Source: Thermogladius calderae 1633
Lineage (GTDB): Archaea > Thermoproteota > Thermoprotei_A > Sulfolobales > Desulfurococcaceae
Reading direction: 5' to 3'
DNA: 64,000 nucleotides
NCBI RefSeq assembly: GCF_000264495.1
Contig: NC_017954.1
Span: forward strand, 744,001-808,000
The number at the start of each line of letters is the position of its first letter. Within the stretch, counting starts at the first letter, position 1. This document shows positions 57,535 to 64,000 of this stretch, in pieces. Both the position numbers and the translations under genes were made by a program. The notes under the pieces were generated by a model that was given only the letters and a program-made list of their open reading frames with translations, did not search any database and was not told the origin of the DNA.

Positions 57535-59058
57535 TTAGATGAGGTAGTTGTACACTCCCTTGCCCTTGAAGTTGAATATGACGGTCTTAGTTGTCATCAC
57601 ATACTCTACGCTATAGCCGATGCCCTCTCTACCAATGCCGCTACTCTTCCTACCACCAAAGGGATAGTAGCCGATGCCGTGCCTCGGCATGTCGTTAACG
57701 TAAACGGCACCCACCTCGAGGTACCTGATCACTTTCCTGATCCGGTCTACATCCTTCCCGAAGACGGCGGCGTCTAGTCCGTATTCCCTTCCGTTGGCGA
57801 TCTTTATCGCCTCATCGAGGTCTCTGAACGACGTTATCAGGGCTACGGGTGCGAAGACCTCCTCCTTGTAGAGCCTCATCTCAGCTAGTTTTTCGTGGGA
57901 GGAGATCTCGACAAGCGTGGGCTCTACGTAGTTGCCGCCTAAGTGCCTTCCGCCGTAGAGTAGAACACCGCCTTTCGCTAGGGCGTCTTTAATCGCGCCC
58001 ATCATGTTCTCGACGGCGTCCCGGCTAATCAGAGGTCCCATAACCGTCGAGGAGTCGCGGGGATCGCCTACTTTCACTTTCTTAAGCTCTTCGACGAGCC
58101 TCTTCTTGAACTCCTCGTACACTTTTTCTTCGACCAGTATAAGCTTGATAGCGTCGCACCTCTGGCCTGCGTAGCTGTAAATTCCTGCTGCCACGGCCTT
58201 CGCTGCCTGGTCTAGGTCAGCGTCCGCGAGGACTATAGCAGGGTCGCCTCCACCCAGCTCCATAATGTACTGCTTTACACCCCCCACGGCGAGGACGTGC
58301 CTACCCGTCGACGAGCTCCCGGTGAGGCTTACCACGGAGATCCTCTTGTCGGCGACGAGTGGGTCTGTCTCCTTGCCCGGTAGCGTTAATACAGCAAAGG
58401 AGTCTCTCGGGAAGCCAGACTCCTCTACGACCTTGGCGAACATCAAGACGGGTAGAGGGTCTGCGCTGGGCGGCTTTATGATCACCGCGTTACCGCTGAT
58501 AGCGCTGTAGACGAACTTGGTAACAGAGTCGAACAGTGGGTAGTTGAAGGGAATTATAGCGAGGACTACGCCGAACGGCTCCTTCCTCACGATGGCCTCG
58601 GTTTCCAGCGTCGACTGGTCCCAGTCACCAGCTATGTACTCGCCGGGTACTTTCCTGGCGTCGAGTGTCGAGTCCCTTAACCTACTGATACTCGCGTTCA
58701 GCTCCCCCTTAGCCTGGGGATAAGTCTTGCCAGTGTTCAGGACGAGAGCCTGAACGAAGTCCTCGGAGTACTTCTCTAAGAGGTCGGCTATCCTAAACAT
58801 GAGGGAGACACGCTTGTAACCCGGGGTGTTCCTGATACTCCACCTCCCCTGCTCGTAGACCCTGCCCACTACCTTGTCGACGTCCCCGTAAGTCAGTTTG
58901 GGTACATAGCCGATGACCGAGTCGTCTATTGGGGAGTAGACCGGGGTCCACTCGGCGGACTCGACCCACTCACCAGCAGCGTAGGCCTTGAAGTAGGGCC
59001 TGCCCTCTCTCGTGTGGTGAATGCTTTCGAAGAACTTCGATAGCTTGAGCTCGACCAT
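57535..59058 (-). CDS. gapN: Non-phosphorylating glyceraldehyde-3-phosphate dehydrogenase (GAPN)
   Basis: A 507-residue aldehyde dehydrogenase. Motifs are PFNYP (N172), KPPSADP (cofactor lysine K195), the NAD(P) loop SLTGSSSTGR, E267 in MELGGGDP and the catalytic cysteine C301 in YAGQRCDAI. The sequence resembles archaeal GAPN, which oxidises glyceraldehyde 3-phosphate directly to 3-phosphoglycerate in the modified Embden-Meyerhof route. An aldehyde dehydrogenase of related specificity cannot be excluded. Its purine-rich GGAGGGGG lies just before the ATG, and a TATA-like GCGTATAAAC is about 30 bases upstream. Confidence 0.88.
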   Translation of the reverse strand: MVELKLSKFFESIHHTREGRPYFKAYAAGEWVESAEWTPVYSPIDDSVIGYVPKLTYGDVDKVVGRVYEQGRWSIRNTPGYKRVSLMFRIADLLEKYSEDFVQALVLNTGKTYPQAKGELNASISRLRDSTLDARKVPGEYIAGDWDQSTLETEAIVRKEPFGVVLAIIPFNYPLFDSVTKFVYSAISGNAVIIKPPSADPLPVLMFAKVVEESGFPRDSFAVLTLPGKETDPLVADKRISVVSLTGSSSTGRHVLAVGGVKQYIMELGGGDPAIVLADADLDQAAKAVAAGIYSYAGQRCDAIKLILVEEKVYEEFKKRLVEELKKVKVGDPRDSSTVMGPLISRDAVENMMGAIKDALAKGGVLLYGGRHLGGNYVEPTLVEISSHEKLAEMRLYKEEVFAPVALITSFRDLDEAIKIANGREYGLDAAVFGKDVDRIRKVIRYLEVGAVYVNDMPRHGIGYYPFGGRKSSGIGREGIGYSVEYVMTTKTVIFNFKGKGVYNYLI

Positions 59059-59151
59059 TCAACCCCCTCCTTGGTAGTTTATACGCTTTTTTAAATTATA
59101 AAACTAGTTTAAGAGAAGGGCTAATAGAAGGATTTAAACAGGCGATTAAAT

Positions 59152-60420
59152 TCAGAACTCCGACCCGTAGTACTTTCTTGCGGCTGCGAAGAACTCTTCT
59201 TCGGCGGGGTTGATTAAGGGTACGTCGCCTGCTGTTTTCTTGACTATGTCGGGGTCTTTCAGGCCGTGTCCGGTCACTAACACGACTACTGTCTCGTCCT
59301 TGTCGACCTGCCTGTCCTCAATCGCCTTGATCAGGCCTGCTAACCCCGCCGCTCCACTGGGCTCGGCGAAGACCCCTTCAAGGCTGGCAAGCAGCTTCAT
59401 CGCCTCTACGATCTCGTCGTCTTTCACAACGACACCGTAACCGTTAGTCTTGTAAAGGGCTCTGAGGCCGGCGTCTCCATCCCACGGGAATGTGTCTTCT
59501 AACCCTGTAGCAATCGTCTCTGGCGGCTTCTCCCACGGCCTTATCTTGTTGGGGTCGGCCCTCTCCATCCACGCCCTAACGAACGGGTAGTTGCCCTCCG
59601 GCTGAACAGCCACTAGCCTCGGGTACCCGGTTATCCAGCCGACCTGGTTCCAGTCCCTGAAGCCGTTGAAGACGCCTGTGAGGAGGCTTGCGGCACCTGT
59701 GGGAACGAATACCTGGTCTGGTAGTCTCCAGCCCAACTGCTCGACGATCTCCATGGAGATGGTCTTCGGGCCTTCTATCTGGTAGGGGTTGAAGACCCCG
59801 AAGCTGGGGCTGGGATAGAAGCCGTACCTCTCGCTGAGTACTCTCATCATTTTAACGGTGGGGTCCTCTGCCTCAGTCCACTTTACCTTGAAGACCTTGG
59901 CCCCGTAGTACAGGAGCTGGGCTATCTTGCCGAAGCCGGCGAAGTCGGGCACGAATGCGTATACTTCGATGCCCGCCTTAGCGCCGTAGGCGGCCAGTGA
60001 AGCAGCGGCGTTACCGCTACTCGCAATAACCGCTCTCTTGAACCCGAAGTACTTTGCCATCGAGACCGAGACGCTCATTGCTCTGTCCTTGAAGCTACCG
60101 GTGGGGTTCCTGGTCTCGTCCTTCAAGTAGAGGTTCTTCAGGCCGAGCCTCTCGCCGAGCCTCTTAGCCTTTAGTAGCGGTGTCCCGCCCTCCCCGAGCG
60201 TGACAATGTACTCCTCGCTGGGGACCGGCAGGAACTCCTTGTACCTCCACATGTAGAAAGGCCTCTTGGCCAGCTCCTCCCTGCTTACACTTGAGGCGAT
60301 CGCCTCGTAGTCGTAGTAGACATCGAGCCTCCCCAAGTCCTTGTTGACGCACGTGACAGGCTTCTCCTCTAGCTTGTACACCCTCCCACACTTACTACAC
60401 TTCAAGTGTGTAACGAACAT
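59152..60420 (-). CDS. thrC: Threonine synthase
   Basis: A 422-residue PLP enzyme, making threonine from O-phosphohomoserine. The N-terminal zinc-finger-like CSKCG precedes LGEGGTPLLKAKRLGERLG, and the PLP lysine K111 is in NPTGSFKDRAMSV. SGNAAASLAAYGAKAG and PTGAASLLTGVFNGF are further PLP loops. ATG at 60420 is preferred over the TTG at 60444, because GGTGA lies five bases before it and the family begins here. A TATA-like TTAATTAATTAAATG is at about 60457-60471. Confidence 0.92.
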   Translation of the reverse strand: MFVTHLKCSKCGRVYKLEEKPVTCVNKDLGRLDVYYDYEAIASSVSREELAKRPFYMWRYKEFLPVPSEEYIVTLGEGGTPLLKAKRLGERLGLKNLYLKDETRNPTGSFKDRAMSVSVSMAKYFGFKRAVIASSGNAAASLAAYGAKAGIEVYAFVPDFAGFGKIAQLLYYGAKVFKVKWTEAEDPTVKMMRVLSERYGFYPSPSFGVFNPYQIEGPKTISMEIVEQLGWRLPDQVFVPTGAASLLTGVFNGFRDWNQVGWITGYPRLVAVQPEGNYPFVRAWMERADPNKIRPWEKPPETIATGLEDTFPWDGDAGLRALYKTNGYGVVVKDDEIVEAMKLLASLEGVFAEPSGAAGLAGLIKAIEDRQVDKDETVVVLVTGHGLKDPDIVKKTAGDVPLINPAEEEFFAAARKYYGSEF

Positions 60421-60473
60421 GACGCTCACCAACCCAATACACAATGTGGTCGAACATTTAATTAATTAACCTC

Positions 60474-60553
60474 GTAGGACTCGAGGGCAATACTAGCTCC
60501 CTCCGCGAGCTGGAGGCCGCGAAGAGACCACCAGCCGCGTCTCTTGCTCCTAC
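60474..60553. other. Three-helix structured region, possible RNA, strand uncertain
   Basis: GTAGGA (60474-60479) pairs with TCCTAC (60548-60553). Inside are a CCTCC/GGAGG hairpin (60500-60504 with 60512-60516) and a 7-base stem AAGAGAC/GTCTCTT (60522-60528 with 60539-60545). Together they suggest a three-way junction of about 80 bases between thrC and phoU. No known RNA family was recognised. It could also stop read-through from the pst operon. Confidence 0.35.
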
Positions 60554-60613
60554 CCGATCTTCCAAAAACATGCATTCAGAGGGTGAGGTTTTCTGCCCTG
60601 GAGGAAAATCCCC

Positions 60614-61210
60614 CTAGTGCGTGATCCTGGAGGCCAGGTACTCAACGTGGTCCAACATCCTCTCGACGTGCCTGAGTATTAGTAGCCGGGCCACCTCTTC
60701 TCTGGAAAACGATCCCTTCGATGCCGCGGCCTTAAGCGCTGCGAGGTACCTCTCATCGCTCTCCTTCTCAAGTTCTAGAAGTCTGTCCACGTTGATAGTG
60801 TCGGTCTCGCCTCTCAGTAGTTTGTTCACGAAGGCTTTCAGCTCCTTCACGGCCTCGGATAGCGACTCGTATACGTCCCTCCCAACGTCAACTGTTCCAA
60901 AGATCTTCACAACCCTAGCGATCTCCCACGAGTACCTGGAGATCCTGTACAGGTCGTAGGCGGCGTCGAGGAGCACGGTGTAGTACCAGAGCAGCCTACC
61001 CACGGGCCTATACCTCGCGATCGACTCGAACACGTACGTGTACAGCTCGCGTCTCAGCATTTGTTGTCTCAGAGTCGATTGGTACAGCTCTATGTAGTCG
61101 CCGTCGGTTATCGACCCGGTCTTAAGAGACGACATGATTATGTCGAGGGACTTAAAGGTCTCCTCGGAGATCGACTCGACGATCTTTGTTACAGTCTTAC
61201 TAGCCTCCAC
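60614..61210 (-). CDS. phoU: PhoU-family phosphate uptake regulator
   Basis: A 198-residue, all-helical protein (LLWYYTVLLDAAYDLYRIS, LLILRHVERMLDHVEYLASRI) with PhoU repeats. The E-R-x-x-D pattern in HVERMLDHVEYLA is characteristic. It restrains the Pst system when phosphate is sufficient. It closes the operon pstS-pstC-pstA-pstB-phoU, starting 4 bases after the pstB stop. A second PhoU-like (DUF47) protein is encoded at 41.1 kb. Confidence 0.88.
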   Translation of the reverse strand: MEASKTVTKIVESISEETFKSLDIIMSSLKTGSITDGDYIELYQSTLRQQMLRRELYTYVFESIARYRPVGRLLWYYTVLLDAAYDLYRISRYSWEIARVVKIFGTVDVGRDVYESLSEAVKELKAFVNKLLRGETDTINVDRLLELEKESDERYLAALKAAASKGSFSREEVARLLILRHVERMLDHVEYLASRITH

Positions 61211-61213
61211 CCG

Positions 61214-61966
61214 TCACCACCCCTCGCTCAAGAGCTTTATGGCGAGCTCGTTCCTGGTCTTCAAGACGATATCACCCACGGGCCCGCTCTCGATCATCTT
61301 GCCGTCGAACATGACGTTTATGTAGTCCCCGATCCTGAGGGCCTGGTTCGGGTTGTGTGTCACCATGATGATCGTCATCTCGTTCTTCAGTTCTCTGAGG
61401 GTCTCCTCGATCTTCTTCGCGTTTATAACGTCGATGTTCGCCGTGGGCTCGTCTAGAAGTAGCACCTCTGGCTTCATCGCGAGAGCCCTCGCTATACACA
61501 GCCTCTGTCTCTGGCCCCCGCTCAACACGTTGGGGTGCTTCTCGAGTTTGTCTTTCACCTCGTCCCACAACATGGCTTTCTCCAGGGCCCACTTAACCAG
61601 CTCTCTTAAAGCCCCCTTGTCCTTGGCCACGCCGTTGACCTTTGCCGGGAGTGCCACGTTTTCAAAGACGGTCAAGTGGGGGAACGGGTTGGGTGTCTGG
61701 AACACCATGGCTATACGCCTCCTCACTTCCACGGGGTCCATGTCGAAGAGGCTTACACCGTTCAGGAGTATGTCTCCCTGCCATCTCACGTTGGTATTAA
61801 GCTCGACTATCCTGTTTATGCTCTTAAGGAACGTCGACTTACCCGAGCCACTCGGCCCGACTATAACGGAGATCGAGTTCTTGGGTGCGCAGAACTCGAC
61901 TCCTTTGAGGATCTCCACGTTGTTTATCCACAAGCGGAAGTCTATGGAACGTATATGGCACCTCAC
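61214..61966 (-). CDS. pstB: Phosphate ABC transporter ATP-binding protein
   Basis: A 250-residue ATPase: Walker A GPSGSGKST at 37-45, Q-loop VFQTPNPFPHLTVFENV, signature LSGGQRQRLCIARALA, Walker B VLLLDEPTANID and switch histidine in VTHNPNQA. The proline-rich Q-loop region is typical of PstB. The open frame extends well upstream into pstA, but the GTG at 61966 overlaps the pstA stop (GTGA) and gives the family length. Confidence 0.95.
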   Translation of the reverse strand: MRCHIRSIDFRLWINNVEILKGVEFCAPKNSISVIVGPSGSGKSTFLKSINRIVELNTNVRWQGDILLNGVSLFDMDPVEVRRRIAMVFQTPNPFPHLTVFENVALPAKVNGVAKDKGALRELVKWALEKAMLWDEVKDKLEKHPNVLSGGQRQRLCIARALAMKPEVLLLDEPTANIDVINAKKIEETLRELKNEMTIIMVTHNPNQALRIGDYINVMFDGKMIESGPVGDIVLKTRNELAIKLLSEGW

Positions 61967-62817
61967 AGCTCCACACCCCTCACCATCCGAGACAACGCGA
62001 ATAGAGCAGTGTATACGACGTAGAGGACTAATGACGCGGCCCATGCGAACTGGAACTGTGAGGGGAACGGGGAGCTCGAGAGAGTGAAAATTAGCGTCGT
62101 GATAGTGGACGACGGCTGGAGTAGGCTGTAGAGCGATGAGGGGTAGGTGTTCATAGCGTTGCCTATCGTGAAGAGGAGCGGTGCTGTCTCCCCCATCACC
62201 CTCGCCAGGGTCAGTGCCACAGTGGATGCCACCCCCGACTTCCCGATCCCTATCAGTACTCTCCTCAATACCAACCACCTCGTGAGCCCGATCGCGTAGC
62301 CGGCCTCCCGGTAAGTCTGGGGAATACTCGAAAAGACGCCCTCTAGGTACGATATCTCAACCGGGAGCGCCACTAGAGTCAGTGAAAGGGAGCCGGCCAA
62401 GAGGCTCTGTGTCCTCATTGGTATGACTAGTAGGCTGTACACTATGACAGAAATCGTGATCGTCGGCAGCCCATACAGGCTCGTGAAGACCACTCTCAAG
62501 AAGTCGACGAACTTCCTCCCCTTGTACTCGACCATAGTGAACGCGGCAATGAGGGCCACGGGGGTCGCTAACGCGACGGCGATACCCGATGACACGAGAG
62601 TCCCTACTAGGCTGGGACCCACACCCCCGACCGGGGCTTCTTGGTTGGGGAGGGGTGGAGTAGCGTAGAGCAGGCTCAGCCCGTTGAGTAGTGCTAGTGG
62701 GAGGCCGTACATGATTACTACGATATGTACTAAGAGTATGAGGGACAGGGACATGAGTGCGGAGGCCAGTATGGAGGCCTTGACGAGAGCGACCTTGAGA
62801 GACCGCCTTCTACTCAC
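61963..62817 (-). CDS. pstA: Phosphate ABC transporter permease PstA
   Basis: A 284-residue membrane protein with about six hydrophobic helices. LPTITISVIVYSLLVIPM, YLEGVFSSIPQTYREAGYAIGLTRW is the EAA coupling loop, and RVMGETAPLLFTIGNAMNTYPSS is a PstA signature. It pairs with PstC as the phosphate pore. It overlaps pstC by 8 bases and pstB by 4. Confidence 0.93.
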   Translation of the reverse strand: MSRRRSLKVALVKASILASALMSLSLILLVHIVVIMYGLPLALLNGLSLLYATPPLPNQEAPVGGVGPSLVGTLVSSGIAVALATPVALIAAFTMVEYKGRKFVDFLRVVFTSLYGLPTITISVIVYSLLVIPMRTQSLLAGSLSLTLVALPVEISYLEGVFSSIPQTYREAGYAIGLTRWLVLRRVLIGIGKSGVASTVALTLARVMGETAPLLFTIGNAMNTYPSSLYSLLQPSSTITTLIFTLSSSPFPSQFQFAWAASLVLYVVYTALFALSRMVRGVEL

Positions 62818-63736
62818 TTACCACCACCCTGAACCTCTTGTTGAGGTAGAGACCAGCTGCATTCAACAACAGGGATAAAACGAAGAGTATCAGGGAGGAG
62901 GCAAACAACACGCTGTCGAGTAGGGGGTACATGACGGAGTAGCCGAAGTTGTTCACTATGAGCGAGGGGATGGTCGACACCGGCGAGAGGGCGCAGGGGG
63001 TTATCACGTACTGGTTGCCCGCGACTAGTGAAACTATAGTAGTCTCGGTCAGGACCCTGCTGGACGATAGTAGTAGGGCTGAGACTATTGCCGGTCTTAC
63101 CATTGACAGCTTCATCAGTATAACCTCCTCCTTGTAGAGCCCTATGCTGTAGGACGCCTCTACGTAGGTCTTTGGTATCATCCTAAGAGACTCTCTGACC
63201 AGGGCGGCCATGTACGGGACTGCGGAGATCGAGAGGATCACGGTGGCTGTCATGAGGTTCTGGCCTGTCAGGGGCCTACAGGCGAACAGGGGAATGAAGC
63301 CGAGTAGCTCGTGCAAGGGCTTCTCCAAGAAGTCCTTCAATACGTTGGACATGAAAGCTAGGCCTATGTACGCGTAGATCACCGTGGGGAGGCCCGCAGA
63401 CAGGTCGATCACGAGGTTGACTAGTTTGCCTGCTAAACCCCTGAGGTACTCCTCTGCGAAGACCACTAAGGGTATGGAAAACACGAGAATTAGGGGTACC
63501 GAGTAAACAGTCACGAGAACAGAACCCAGGAGGGGTGCGAGGAGACCGAACCTACCCTCGTCCGTGTTCCACACGGAGCCTAACAGGCCTACCCCAAGCG
63601 AGGAGATCGACGGTGCTGACTTAACGGCTAAAACATACACGACCAAAACGAACAACACGACGAGAATTGCCAGGTTCAAACCCGCCAGGTAAACGAATTT
63701 GTCACCTGAAAAAACTCTTATCTTCATCTCAAGCAC
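62810..63736 (-). CDS. pstC: Phosphate ABC transporter permease PstC
   Basis: A 308-residue membrane protein with six helices. It contains IDLSAGLPTVIYAYIGL, the coupling loop ALVRESLRMIPKTYVEASYSIG, and LLSSSRVLTETTIVSLVAGNQ. It pairs with PstA. It overlaps pstS by 8 bases at its start and pstA at its end, so the whole operon is translationally coupled. Confidence 0.92.
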   Translation of the reverse strand: MLEMKIRVFSGDKFVYLAGLNLAILVVLFVLVVYVLAVKSAPSISSLGVGLLGSVWNTDEGRFGLLAPLLGSVLVTVYSVPLILVFSIPLVVFAEEYLRGLAGKLVNLVIDLSAGLPTVIYAYIGLAFMSNVLKDFLEKPLHELLGFIPLFACRPLTGQNLMTATVILSISAVPYMAALVRESLRMIPKTYVEASYSIGLYKEEVILMKLSMVRPAIVSALLLSSSRVLTETTIVSLVAGNQYVITPCALSPVSTIPSLIVNNFGYSVMYPLLDSVLFASSLILFVLSLLLNAAGLYLNKRFRVVVSE

Positions 63737-64000
63737 CCTGTGTGAGGCTGTTCAATAGCTCGCTAACGAGCCTCTGGGGGAGCGGGTGGAACCCCTCGAT
63801 CGTTTTCTCCTGTCCCTTCGTGAGTACGAAGCGTATCCACAGGTTGACTGCCTCCTGCTTGCTCTTGTCGGAGTAGGACGTCCAGAACAACTGGTAGGTG
63901 AAGGTAACTAATGGGTAGGAGTTGTTGCCAGGCGCGTAGATCACCTCGCTAGAGGACTGGCTCCAGTCCGCTCTGACAGATGAGGGGAGCTTGTCGATTA
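63729..64000 (-). CDS. pstS: Phosphate ABC transporter substrate-binding protein (partial, N-terminus off the right edge)
   Basis: The open frame runs from the window edge to the stop at 63729, about 90 codons. The end of the protein has the typical PstS look: SYPLVTFTYQLFWTSY, then KQEAVNLWIRFVLTKGQEKT and FHPLPQRLVSELLNSL. It captures phosphate outside the membrane. Promoter and signal peptide lie beyond the window. Confidence 0.88.
   Translation of the reverse strand, partial: IDKLPSSVRADWSQSSSEVIYAPGNNSYPLVTFTYQLFWTSYSDKSKQEAVNLWIRFVLTKGQEKTIEGFHPLPQRLVSELLNSLTQGA

Noticed and set aside
61967-62278. Upstream extension of the pstB reading frame
   Set aside because: It lies inside pstA in another frame. 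The GTG at 61966 overlaps the pstA stop and gives the usual PstB length.
1-64000. CRISPR array, insertion sequence or tRNA/rRNA gene
   Set aside because: No regularly spaced repeats, terminal inverted repeats with a transposase, or tRNA T-arm and acceptor patterns were found by reading. A tRNAscan-SE or Infernal run would be decisive.

Overview
The window reads as a chromosomal segment of a hyperthermophilic crenarchaeon, probably of the Desulfurococcales. The signs are an archaeal-type PCNA, a crenarchaeal OB-fold SSB, TiaS, archaeal deoxyhypusine synthase, Taw1/Trm5 wyosine enzymes, archaeal pterin enzymes (MptA, MptE, MptD), a two-domain protein disulfide oxidoreductase, non-phosphorylating GAPN and box C/D guide RNAs. 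Promoters have TATA boxes and many leaders are very short. GTG and TTG starts are common. The GC-rich composition and Desulfurococcales context bring Thermogladius-like organisms to mind, but the species cannot be fixed from this window. No rRNA, tRNA, CRISPR array, insertion sequence or phage was seen.

Layout. 1-4 kb: end of a LivK-type solute-binding protein, a peroxiredoxin, a zinc-ribbon protein and an HD phosphohydrolase. 4-15 kb: ileS-cdd, a C/D sRNA, a DUF123 nuclease, SSB-PqqD, a secreted transglutaminase, dys-tiaS, a solitary HTH/PD-(D/E)XK protein, and mptA-mptE. 15-21 kb: one-way run feoA-feoB-nth-trm5-tupABC behind a palindromic metal-regulator-like site. 21-28 kb: PhoH-KH, PCNA, an operon mptD / DmrX-like flavoprotein / DHPS-like protein, and taw1. 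28-38 kb: a second C/D sRNA overlapping the ribosome-binding site of a GDP-mannose-pyrophosphorylase/mutase fusion, a flavin reductase, transporters, a FucI-like protein, a DUF357 nucleotidyltransferase and a bacterial-type arginine decarboxylase. 38-49 kb: hypD, a MobA-like enzyme, a DUF47 protein, a hemerythrin-like protein, a SpoIIM-like membrane protein, a ROK kinase, a bacterial-type metG, a radical SAM protein and DppA. 49-53 kb: a three-gene cassette around a likely CARF-like/PIN fusion, divergent from a secreted-protein operon. 53-64 kb: nikR, a His-rich PDO with a DtxR-family regulator, an amidohydrolase, gapN, thrC and the pstSCAB-phoU operon, cut by the right edge.

Themes that link the genes. 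(1) Arginine decarboxylase makes agmatine. TiaS uses agmatine to modify tRNA-Ile, and deoxyhypusine synthase uses polyamine derived from it. IleRS is also here. (2) Five pterin-pathway genes lie in two clusters. (3) Metal handling recurs: FeoAB, DtxR family, NikR, HypD, TupABC, and a 13-histidine insert in the PDO. (4) Two RNA-modification layers, wyosine enzymes and 2'-O-methylation guide RNAs, are present.

The most unusual finds are the CARF-like/PIN cassette without any CRISPR locus, a C/D guide RNA whose terminal stem contains a downstream gene's Shine-Dalgarno sequence, and a palindromic promoter element shared by the arginine decarboxylase and the locus opposite the PIN cassette.
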